DNA of 37,863 bases, from positions 1 through 37,863 of the forward strand of contig UQQQ01000016.1 in the NCBI GenBank assembly GCA_900543165.1. The letters are read 5' to 3'. This stretch comes from an uncultured Dialister sp. GTDB lineage: Bacteria; Bacillota; Negativicutes; Veillonellales; Dialisteraceae. The notes below the pieces were generated by a model. That model made no database searches. It saw only the letters and a list, made by a program, of their open reading frames with translations, and was not told the origin of the DNA. Position 1 is the stretch's first letter. Each line of letters begins with the position of its first letter. The translations under genes and the position numbers were made by a program. This document shows positions 14,668 to 23,270 of this stretch, in pieces.

Positions 14668-15460
14668 CTTTTGGTTTCTCCTTAGTATCATTTTGTCCTT
14701 TTAATTGCTTATCTGTTGGAATTTTATTTTTTAGATTACTTTTTGCTAAATCACCAACCGTACTTCCTGCAATAGAGCCAGGAATTCCACCAATTCCGCC
14801 AATGAAACCGCCCCATGCGGGTAATGTATCTGCTCCCCAAGCTTGCCACAATCTTGAGCCACTATAATCTCTATAATCTTGTATTGCATCAATCGTTGTA
14901 AAGGTAATTCCTGCTGTTCCACCCAGTCGTAGGCCCCAAGAAACACCTGTCTTTACTTTACCAGATAAATTAGCTAATGCTCTTTCCCATGGATCGTTCA
15001 AAAATTCAGATGCAGTGTTTTCTCCCAATGAAATAAGTATTTGAGACATAGAAGGCCCTTTATTAGATGGCAAAGCATCTCTTTTAGCTGTTACCATATT
15101 AATGTTAGGGGCTTCACCATATGTCCCCCATGGATTATAGTAAATGTCACTATCTTGTTCTTTTAGCCATTCATCATTTTGCCTATTATCGATTTCTCGA
15201 TACTTTTTAATAATAGCTTCCTTTTCTTCCGCTGTTGTAGCTTTGTCCAGTTCTTCCTGATACGCATCGTTCTGTTCATGATTTAGCCAGTTAAACTTTG
15301 TTCCACTCCATGCTGTAGCAGATCCTACGTCACCATCTCCACCAAAGAGCTTCCCTGTCGCATATCCGAAAATGCTAGCGACTTCTTCTCGCATGTTTGG
15401 GTGGTCTTTCAAGAAGTTATCCAGCAATGGCTGCAAACTTTCCATACCACCTTCTGCCAT
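14660..15460 (-). CDS. Orphan CdiA-like C-terminal toxin module
   Basis: This 266-residue frame aligns with the end of TpsA: MESLQPLLDNFLKDHP, FGYATGKLFGGDGDVGSATAW, and the junction KFNWLNHEQ. A shared linker follows (AYQEELDKATTAEEK), and then the sequence diverges into a separate toxin tail of about 170 residues. That tail holds a DYRDYS motif and a glycine-rich hydrophobic stretch (GGFIGGIGGIPGSIAGSTVG). The homologous frame stays open upstream to 15628 (GDIAKEKGWDKNDTRR, LLHGLLGGITAKLGG) but there is no usual start codon there before a TAA at 15629. This is the classic form of an orphan CDI module: it becomes a toxin only if recombined onto the full-length gene. A membrane-active function is my inference. 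Confidence 0.75.
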   Translation of the reverse strand: MAEGGMESLQPLLDNFLKDHPNMREEVASIFGYATGKLFGGDGDVGSATAWSGTKFNWLNHEQNDAYQEELDKATTAEEKEAIIKKYREIDNRQNDEWLKEQDSDIYYNPWGTYGEAPNINMVTAKRDALPSNKGPSMSQILISLGENTASEFLNDPWERALANLSGKVKTGVSWGLRLGGTAGITFTTIDAIQDYRDYSGSRLWQAWGADTLPAWGGFIGGIGGIPGSIAGSTVGDLAKSNLKNKIPTDKQLKGQNDTKEKPKDE

Positions 15461-15628
15461 TACACCAGACAGTACATTGTTCCCGCCTAGTTTGGCTGTG
15501 ATACCACCTAAAAGCCCATGAAGTAATGTTCTTCTGGTATCATTCTTGTCCCAGCCTTTTTCTTTGGCAATATCACCAATATTTCTAAATAATATCCATC
15601 CCTTGCTGCATTTACTTTGCTCACGTGC

Positions 15629-15688
15629 TTAATCCTCTAAGGCTGCTGTTGGATCTTTTGCTTTCACAATCACTATAATGTCTTGCAT
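15629..15688 (-). other. 19-codon open frame between immunity gene and orphan module
   Basis: ATG at 15688 opens MQDIIVIVKAKDPTAALED and stops at 15629, with GAGAGG four bases upstream. It is in the same frame as the orphan module that follows. It may be a remnant of the gene that once preceded the module. No match to TpsA is seen, so its origin is unknown. Confidence 0.3.
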
Positions 15689-15704
15689 CTGCCTCTCGAT
15701 TTCT

Positions 15705-16139
15705 TTATATTACAAATTTCAGTATTCCTAAAACAACAGATCCTATTGTTAAACACCCGCATCCTAAACAGACATACAGTTTAATAATTCTATCCTTATA
15801 ATCATTGGGAAGCGGCGAGCCTTGATTTTTATAAAGATATTGTGCGTTCCTTATCCAGCCATATAAATTAAATATAGCTGATATTGGAAGTAGGATCAGA
15901 ATAATGGACCAAATTATAATTAACCAGGATAAAGGGAGACAATCAAAACTTATCGAATGTATCAGTATAAAAAGTAAAGCTAGTGATATCATAAGGCCAA
16001 TATAACCTAACAGATAAAACCGCCAATACTTTTGCCTCATGCCTTTGCATCTTTGTATATCTATCCTAAAAGTTCGTACAGTATAGCATATCGTTATTGC
16101 TAAAATGACATCCACAAAAACGCCTATAAATGTATCCAT
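15705..16139 (-). CDS. Small four-helix membrane protein, candidate CdiI immunity for TpsA
   Basis: This is a 144-residue, very hydrophobic protein with about four transmembrane helices (near residues 3-22, 42-62, 70-92 and 122-143) and a basic loop after the first. I recognise no named family. It starts 8 bases after the tpsA stop, with TAGGAG overlapping that stop and five bases of spacing to the ATG, so it is co-transcribed and probably coupled. Location, size and AT-rich coding match CDI immunity genes. A polytopic membrane protein is what colicin-like pore toxins use for immunity. Its topology resembles that of the protein at 14272-14667, though the sequences differ. Confidence 0.7.
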   Translation of the reverse strand: MDTFIGVFVDVILAITICYTVRTFRIDIQRCKGMRQKYWRFYLLGYIGLMISLALLFILIHSISFDCLPLSWLIIIWSIILILLPISAIFNLYGWIRNAQYLYKNQGSPLPNDYKDRIIKLYVCLGCGCLTIGSVVLGILKFVI

Positions 16140-16147
16140 GGCTTCTC

Positions 16148-19100
16148 CTAAGATTTCTTACTTTTCATATTACTTTCATGAAATTTTTGGGCATTCGTTT
16201 TTAAGTATCTTGTTTTAAACTTATATCCCCCATAATCCAAAATTGGTGCATACAATATGCCTGGAACAGGAACAAGCATTCCTAACGCAATACCCACTCC
16301 TATTTTTCCAGTATCAATAAATATCGCCTTCAAAAAATCATCATTACTGTAATTATTATAGTCTCCAACCAAGTCTAATGCACCGGAGATACCTACTCCT
16401 ACTACATTATATTTTCCAAGCGCCCTGATAAATCCTTGACTACCATATTTCTCATTTAAAATCCACGGTAATCCGGCCTCTTCGCCAATAATAGTAGTAG
16501 CGACTGAACCTTTCCAGTCAAAGGTGCTGCCTAGTGCTGTTACTGGACTATCTCTTACCAATATACCTTTCTTTCCAGATAAATCAGTAAAAGAGCCATT
16601 TCCTTGTACCGCTAACCAATCATCTTCTTGCAATGCATTGATATGAAGCCACTTTTCTATAATTGTTTCTTGTTCTTTTTCTGTCTTAGCCTGCTTCATT
16701 TCTTCGGCATATTCATCCATTTGGTCATGGGTAAGCCAGTTGAACTTCGTCCCATTCCAGGCCGTAGCAGCTCCCACATCTCCATCACCGCCAAAGAGTT
16801 TTCCTGCACAATATCCGAAAATCCTAGACACTTCTTCTCGCATATCCGGATGGTCTTTCAGGAAGGTGTCAAGCATGGGCTGCAAGCCTTCCATAGTGGC
16901 TCCGGAGGCTACACCGGACAGGATACTGTTTCCACCTAGTTTGGCAGAGATACCACCCAGTAGTCCATGAAGCAGAGAGCGTCTAGGGTCATTGGGGGAC
17001 CAGTTCTTTTCTTTGGCAATATCACCAATCTTTTCGGCTCCCAGTTTGGCAAATTCGTTAGCCAGTGCTTGTCGTTCTTGTACCTTCTCTTTGTCAAAAA
17101 TCTTTTCCAACTGGTTCAAGGTATTCTTTGTATCTCGATTGAGAGCAGATATATCTTGTTTCTGGTTTTCTTTATCAGTGATAGAAATCGTTCCTTCTGA
17201 AATAGCGGATTTGGTTGTGCTATCAGATTTCTCTTTTACCGGTTGAGATTGAACCGGACTGGTTGCTACTTTATTCCCACCTACTTTTTGTGTCGTACCG
17301 TCCTTATTTGTAATCGTTTCTTTCGGAGACCAGCTAGCACCGTAGTTTCTACCATCTGCTGTCGCTTTATAGTCTGCCTTGTTTTCTACATCTTCCCAGG
17401 TCAACGTACCTGTGGTAAGGGTATTTTTATCCTTGCTTGCATTGCTATCAATAAGGCCACCTTTGAGATAAGTATTAGCTTTGACAGAAATATCATAGCC
17501 TTGGTTGCTAGCAGTAATGCCAGCTTGGTTTGTCACGCTTTCGTAAGTAGAATCTGTATTGCCTTTGGATGTCCCTACAGTCAGTCCACCATGTCCATTA
17601 GTTGTTTTACTAGTACCTGTGGACAGTCCCATGCCTTTACTTTCATTATGAGATGTATAGTTATCTTCATCTTGTACGCTTTCGATGGCCAGATTTCCGC
17701 CCGCCTTGATGGTCACTTTATCTCCATAGGCATTGCTGCCACGTAAGGTTGTATCTTTTCCGCTTTCAGTGGTCAGATCCTTTCTGGCAATGACTTGGCT
17801 GCTGGTATGGGTGAAGATCCCTTCTGTTTCATTGCCCTGTCCTTTGCTTGCATTGGCATAGAAGCTATTTCCTGTAGGTGCAAAACTCATACCTGCCTGG
17901 CTGCTTTTGCTGCTTTCTTTCGTGTCACTAGAGCTTCTATTTTCTGCTGCACTGAGGGTGATATTTTCTCCCGCATTCATAGAAACATTATCACCAATAA
18001 TCTGTGATCCTTTCATCTCGATGTCTTTCTTGGCAGTGATATGAATATCGTTATTCGCCAACAGATTACTTCCTACAGCTTCTATAGTTTCTCTGTGTGT
18101 TTCTGCTTTAAAAGAACTGGTTCCGATTCCTACGCTGACACCGGGCATTCCTTTCCCTGACAGATCTTTCAAGACATCTTTCCCTTTTGCTATTGTCTGG
18201 TAGACTTCTGCGCCATAAAGTGCTTTCAGTTGTTTATCTCTAGCGCTGGATGCCTTTTGAGCATAAGCCAGAGCATCACTCAGAACTGCTACTGCTCCAC
18301 CCGTAGCAGAGACAGTGAGCCCGCTCTTTTTATACTCGTGCTTTTCTTCGCTATGATACACATTGTCTTTGCTGGAAATCTGTACATTTTCGCCTGTGAT
18401 AGAAATATCCTTCCTCGCGAGTACGGCTGATGCGCCGATTTCTACCTTGTTGCCTGATTCGATCGACACATTGCCACTGGTGCTTCCCACGGTCGATGCT
18501 TTCTGCAGAAGGTCAGCATCGCTATACTGATCTTTCCGTTTCTCCGTCCCGATGGTGAAGCCGAGTCCGCCACCCGAGAGCAGGCCGCTCTTCTTGACCT
18601 GCTTGGCGTAGTCATGCCGTTCGTATTCTTCCGCGCTGGAAATGGAAGTATCTTTGCCGGAAGAAATCGCGACGTCATGTGTGCCGATGACTTGGGATCC
18701 AGTCATATTCGTATTCCCGCCTGCGGTGATCTGCACGGCATCTCCCGAAAGGGTCGAGGCTGTCACGGTCTTGCTTTCGTCACGGCTCTTGATCGTTGTG
18801 GTCTTGCTCGAGAGGAGACCGCGTTCCTTGTATTTCAGGCCGTAGTCGTCCCTGGACTCATTATAGCCGTTTTCCAGGTTCACGTCACCCTTGGCGGCAA
18901 CCGTTATTTGACCATTTTCTGAAAGTACCGTCGTATTTCTGGCACTCAAATTCTCACCCGCCGCGAGGGTGATGGTTTTCCCGGCTACGAGTGTGTTTGC
19001 CGTCTCTGTTTTTCTATAGGTGCGGATATAGTTGTCACTATTCTCAGTCATATCTTTCTTGGCTTCCAGACTATCCGTATCCATCGTGAGATTGTACCCA

Positions 19101-22100
19101 GCAGAGAAGATCATAGAGCCATTTTTACCTAAAGCGGCTAGCGTAGCACCAGTCATGGTGATGTCTTGTCCTGCTTGCATGAGAAGTACGCCTTTTTTCC
19201 CTTTGACGGCGATGCCGGCGGTGGTATCCAGTATGTCCTGGTTCTTTCCATGCTGGATGGTGTTTTTCATGGTAATGTTTCTGCCTGCATCGAGTAAGAT
19301 TTTGTTTTCTCCCTCGATGATACCACTATGTACAATATCTTGGCTAGCTTTGAGGGAAATGTCATTGCCGAAGATGGTGCCTTTGTTCACGATGTTCTTG
19401 GACTTAGTGATGATGGTATTTCCTTTGAGTGTGCCTTGGTTTGTCAAAGTGTCCTTGGTATCTGTAATTAAGGTATTGGCACTGATGAGGCTGCCGTCTT
19501 CGGTGAGGGCTTTTGCCGTGCTGGCTTTGAGATACACATGAGGATAAAGAACTGTGTATGTCTTGCCATTCACGGTAACCGTGGTGGTTTCTAGCCAGAC
19601 CATGTCACTGGTGAGGCTTGCCATTTGTTCTTTGGTGAGAGAAATGCCTAGTTTCAGATTGTATTCTTTCGCATAGGCGATACCTGCATCCATGAGGGCT
19701 TTGTATTCTTCTTCGTCATTGCTATAGCCATTGAGATAACGCATACCAGTGAGCTGGGTCACTTGGTTCCGGATGAGTTCTTGTTCATAGAATCCGTCAC
19801 CGAGCCGTTTATTTACTTTGTCGTTATCCCAGAGAAGCTGGTTGTACATGTAATCAGACGAGAGAAATGTCTTTTTGTTTGTGAAGGCCGGATCGGTCTC
19901 GATGAGATACTTGGCCTTCTCTTCTGGATGGAGCTTGTAGAGAGAGCTATCTGGGATAAAAGACAGCGTGCTACCTGTTTCTTTTCCGGCTGTACTGCCT
20001 GGATTGGTTTCTTTCCCAGAGGCAAATGGATTCAAATTCTGCTGGACGTTGTCACGCATGGTCTGGGTGATGTCTTCTTTATTTGGGTTCTTTCCCGTGT
20101 TTCCTTCATAGGATCCAACATCAAGAGCGGTGGGGTTATCCAGCTCTTTCTGTGGTGTCATGAAGATTGGGTCGCGATAATGCCGTCTCCATGCTTTATG
20201 AGGCCAGTGCTTTTTCTTGGTATAGCTTTCTTGAGTGGTGCCGAAGGTGATTTTCTGTACTTGGTTCTTTTCAGCTACGTTATTCAGTGTGCCACCAGTG
20301 GCTGTGAGGGTATTCCCAGCAGTGATGCGGCTGTCTTCATTGGTCACGTTACCTGTCAGTGTCATATCTTTACCACTGGAAATGGTGCCGGCTTTGGTTT
20401 CCTGCACTTGCTTTTCTGATGTGTGGGTGGTGGTACGAATGATGGTGTAATACTTGATGGCTTTGCTTTCGATGGCACCGATGGAATCATTGTAAGCCTT
20501 GGCTTCTTCGTTGTAGGCTTTTATCTTTTCATTGAGTTGATTCAATATTTCTTTATACTGCTTGTCCCAATCGACTTGCTTCGGATCATCATAGCCGGGG
20601 CGTGGAGTATCCATGGATTTGACACCCAGTTCTTTAAAAATGGTATCATTGTAGTCATAGTTTGGTGCTTCTTGGCCTACTAATTCGTCGGGGACTGGTT
20701 TTTCACCGTCTTTCCGTTCTTCCTCGGTGATTTGTTCTATCTTGTCATAACCGGCTTCTTCGTAGAGTGTTTTCGGAGTGATACCTTTGTTATGGTACGC
20801 CCCATAGCCGCTATCCAGAGCAGAAAATTCATCTCTGGTGAAAGATTGCCCTCTTTCTGGATGTCCATTTTCATCGATACGGATAAGGTCAGGATTAGTG
20901 ACTTCGCTTGTCCATACACGGTTTGCCGAGAAGGCCTCGTTTTCATTGGTGATGGTAGGAGCTGTGAGAGACATATTTCCCTGTGCTTTGATGTCAGCTC
21001 CTTGGTTAGTGATGTCTTTGGCTTCGGAAATAGACATGTCGCCACCGGCATAGAGCAGAGAAGAGGCACTATTCAGCAAGGTATCCCCTGTAATGATCAT
21101 GTCATTCCGTGCAGCGATAGTGGCAGACTTCACCTGTGCCATATCTGCTAAAATAGCATCGACAGCCTCTTTGGAAGCAGCATAGGCCGCTTGCTTATTT
21201 TCTATTTCTTTGAAATAGTTTTCTTTTTCACTATCGCTCTTGAAAGCGGTCACGTCGATGGCGAAGGCGTCATCCAGATCTTTTTCTTTCTGCTTTAAAT
21301 CTTTCATAGCAGCAGCCAGTTTTTCTTCCAGTACTTTATCTTTTCTATTTTCCAGCGTCTTAGCATGAAGGGTAATGTCTTCACCATAGATGCGACCGGT
21401 AGCTATATTCTGTAATATATCTGTGGTGATTGTATTTGCTTGGTCAGCACTCACTAAACCACGGTTTGTCAGAGTCGTGGACGTGATAGAAACACTGCCA
21501 CCGTTGATCTCACCACTTTCTTTATTGGAAATATCTTTGGCACTGAGTGTAAGTGTCCCTTTGGATTCCAGTTTCTTGCTGTTAGTCAGGTTACCTTTGG
21601 CGGAAATGGTCAGATTTCCATCTGCCTGGGTGATACCGTAGTTTTCTTTCGCACTGTCATTGGTGATGTCATGATCTGTGGTGATAGTCAGATTATTACC
21701 TGCTACCAATTTCCCATCCAGCTGGATATCTTTCGTTGTGATGGTTTCATTCTGCCCAGCCGTGATGGTTCCTTGGGCATTATGAATCAGATCAGATGAA
21801 ATAGAAATATTCTCATTGGCTGCTATTTGCCCTTGTTCATTTTCCAGTTTGTCTGATACAGAAATGGTATTGCTCCCATAAGCAGTTAGTTTCCCTTGAG
21901 AGTTATTTAGTGTTTTCCCTTGGATAGACAAGGTACTACCAGAAGCGATATTACCATTCAGGTTGTCCGTATGACTGGCTTGGATAGTCACATTTCCATT
22001 GGCAAGGATTTCACTATTGGAATTGTCCAGCGCATTTTCTTCTTCACTGGTTGTGGTAATGGACAAGTCTTTTTCAGAAGCAATGGTCTTGTGATTGGTG

Positions 22101-23173
22101 ATTTGGTTGGCAGTGATTGCCATATTTCCAACGCTTCCCATGATTTTATCATTGGTGATCTGTCCATCGGCCTGCAGCCTCATATGTCCAGAAGAAGCCA
22201 TGGTTCCTGTATTTTGTATAGTCTTCGCATGGATGGTCATGTCTTCCGTGCTGTGGGTAGTGCCGGCATGGTATAAGTTTCCTTGGCTATCCAGCACCAT
22301 ATGCTGGCTTTCGATGGCACCTTTAATGTCTATAGGAAGGCCTTTTTCATTGCCAATAAGGAAGATACGTCCAGCATACATGCCGCCTAGGTCTTTCACA
22401 TCAATGGCAATCTCCGGTTTCTTTCCTTTTCCTTCGATAGCAGTGACTTTCCCTGTATTGGCATCAATCACATTGGCGCCGGTGGTGACATGTACGGTAT
22501 TCCCAAAGATAGCCGCTTTGATTTCTGCGGCTCTGGTATAAAGTTCCAATGTGTCTGCTTTTTTGCCATTGAGCCCATTTCCGGTGATAAGAATGGTAGC
22601 GTCATTATCTATGCGGAAATCTTTCAGTCGTTCCTTGTTGTCATACTCCGGTTTGCCCGTGGTCAAAATGGCACGAGCTGTATTGATGAATCCGCCACCA
22701 TTGACGGTAATACCATTCGGATTGGCAATGATCACATCAGCTTTATGGCCTGCTACTTCCAGAAATCCATTCATCGTCGTAGGATTTCCGCTGGTCACTT
22801 GGTTCACAATGATTTTCGCCGGACCTTGTGCCATATTGGCATTGCCTTGCACGTAACCGGCCAGTTCCGTTTTTGATAGGGTATAGGAGTTATTCAGAAT
22901 GGCCCCTTTAGTAGGTATATTGAATCGTTCATAGTCATTCCGAGAGACGCCACCAGCAGTGGGAGCAGAAATATTGACCAAGGGGATCCCATTGGCTGTT
23001 TCCTGCACTAATGGATACCGATTTCCCGGTGCTTTTGTATCAGGAAGAATGGGGGCTTCTGCCCATGCGATGGTATCACCGAAAAAGACACCGCTCAGTA
23101 GGACACAGAGTATCTTCCGTCCTAAGGATTTCATGGCTTTTGTTTTGAGAGACATGGATGGTATGGATTTCAT
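16148..23173 (-). CDS. Two-partner secretion exoprotein, CdiA/filamentous-haemagglutinin-like
   Basis: This 2341-residue surface exoprotein is probably a CDI-type toxin stick. An extended basic signal peptide covers residues 1-38. The TPS secretion domain (about 40-290) has NPNGI at 151-155, the hallmark recognised by TpsB. Beta-helical FHA repeats follow (NITISAKGNLT-like), with a coiled-coil insert at about 610-675. A central non-repeat region (about 820-1210) contains SSLYKLHPEEKAKYL, RLGDGFYEQELIRNQV and TSDMVWLETTTV, as found in proteobacterial CdiA proteins. Haemagglutinin repeats run to about 1960. A pre-toxin domain (about 2045-2150) is VENN-like but ends KFNWLTHDQ. The last about 190 residues are the variable toxin, with DYNNYS and a hydrophobic GIALGMLVPVPGILYAP stretch. 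A ribosome site AAAGGAAG lies 10 bases upstream. It is preceded by tpsB and followed by an immunity candidate. Confidence 0.9.
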   Translation of the reverse strand: MKSIPSMSLKTKAMKSLGRKILCVLLSGVFFGDTIAWAEAPILPDTKAPGNRYPLVQETANGIPLVNISAPTAGGVSRNDYERFNIPTKGAILNNSYTLSKTELAGYVQGNANMAQGPAKIIVNQVTSGNPTTMNGFLEVAGHKADVIIANPNGITVNGGGFINTARAILTTGKPEYDNKERLKDFRIDNDATILITGNGLNGKKADTLELYTRAAEIKAAIFGNTVHVTTGANVIDANTGKVTAIEGKGKKPEIAIDVKDLGGMYAGRIFLIGNEKGLPIDIKGAIESQHMVLDSQGNLYHAGTTHSTEDMTIHAKTIQNTGTMASSGHMRLQADGQITNDKIMGSVGNMAITANQITNHKTIASEKDLSITTTSEEENALDNSNSEILANGNVTIQASHTDNLNGNIASGSTLSIQGKTLNNSQGKLTAYGSNTISVSDKLENEQGQIAANENISISSDLIHNAQGTITAGQNETITTKDIQLDGKLVAGNNLTITTDHDITNDSAKENYGITQADGNLTISAKGNLTNSKKLESKGTLTLSAKDISNKESGEINGGSVSITSTTLTNRGLVSADQANTITTDILQNIATGRIYGEDITLHAKTLENRKDKVLEEKLAAAMKDLKQKEKDLDDAFAIDVTAFKSDSEKENYFKEIENKQAAYAASKEAVDAILADMAQVKSATIAARNDMIITGDTLLNSASSLLYAGGDMSISEAKDITNQGADIKAQGNMSLTAPTITNENEAFSANRVWTSEVTNPDLIRIDENGHPERGQSFTRDEFSALDSGYGAYHNKGITPKTLYEEAGYDKIEQITEEERKDGEKPVPDELVGQEAPNYDYNDTIFKELGVKSMDTPRPGYDDPKQVDWDKQYKEILNQLNEKIKAYNEEAKAYNDSIGAIESKAIKYYTIIRTTTHTSEKQVQETKAGTISSGKDMTLTGNVTNEDSRITAGNTLTATGGTLNNVAEKNQVQKITFGTTQESYTKKKHWPHKAWRRHYRDPIFMTPQKELDNPTALDVGSYEGNTGKNPNKEDITQTMRDNVQQNLNPFASGKETNPGSTAGKETGSTLSFIPDSSLYKLHPEEKAKYLIETDPAFTNKKTFLSSDYMYNQLLWDNDKVNKRLGDGFYEQELIRNQVTQLTGMRYLNGYSNDEEEYKALMDAGIAYAKEYNLKLGISLTKEQMASLTSDMVWLETTTVTVNGKTYTVLYPHVYLKASTAKALTEDGSLISANTLITDTKDTLTNQGTLKGNTIITKSKNIVNKGTIFGNDISLKASQDIVHSGIIEGENKILLDAGRNITMKNTIQHGKNQDILDTTAGIAVKGKKGVLLMQAGQDITMTGATLAALGKNGSMIFSAGYNLTMDTDSLEAKKDMTENSDNYIRTYRKTETANTLVAGKTITLAAGENLSARNTTVLSENGQITVAAKGDVNLENGYNESRDDYGLKYKERGLLSSKTTTIKSRDESKTVTASTLSGDAVQITAGGNTNMTGSQVIGTHDVAISSGKDTSISSAEEYERHDYAKQVKKSGLLSGGGLGFTIGTEKRKDQYSDADLLQKASTVGSTSGNVSIESGNKVEIGASAVLARKDISITGENVQISSKDNVYHSEEKHEYKKSGLTVSATGGAVAVLSDALAYAQKASSARDKQLKALYGAEVYQTIAKGKDVLKDLSGKGMPGVSVGIGTSSFKAETHRETIEAVGSNLLANNDIHITAKKDIEMKGSQIIGDNVSMNAGENITLSAAENRSSSDTKESSKSSQAGMSFAPTGNSFYANASKGQGNETEGIFTHTSSQVIARKDLTTESGKDTTLRGSNAYGDKVTIKAGGNLAIESVQDEDNYTSHNESKGMGLSTGTSKTTNGHGGLTVGTSKGNTDSTYESVTNQAGITASNQGYDISVKANTYLKGGLIDSNASKDKNTLTTGTLTWEDVENKADYKATADGRNYGASWSPKETITNKDGTTQKVGGNKVATSPVQSQPVKEKSDSTTKSAISEGTISITDKENQKQDISALNRDTKNTLNQLEKIFDKEKVQERQALANEFAKLGAEKIGDIAKEKNWSPNDPRRSLLHGLLGGISAKLGGNSILSGVASGATMEGLQPMLDTFLKDHPDMREEVSRIFGYCAGKLFGGDGDVGAATAWNGTKFNWLTHDQMDEYAEEMKQAKTEKEQETIIEKWLHINALQEDDWLAVQGNGSFTDLSGKKGILVRDSPVTALGSTFDWKGSVATTIIGEEAGLPWILNEKYGSQGFIRALGKYNVVGVGISGALDLVGDYNNYSNDDFLKAIFIDTGKIGVGIALGMLVPVPGILYAPILDYGGYKFKTRYLKTNAQKFHESNMKSKKS

Positions 23174-23270
23174 GGTATGATGCTTCCTTTATATCTGTAG
23201 GCAGTTAGCCGTCATTGATATACTGCTGAGTACCAATTGCCTACCACTAACTAATTCTTGCTAACTAATA

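Noticed and set aside
16148..23173. Classical adhesin only (haemagglutinin without toxin)
   Set aside because: The pre-toxin domain, variable tail, coupled small membrane gene and orphan tail favour a CDI-like role, though an added adhesin function stays possible.
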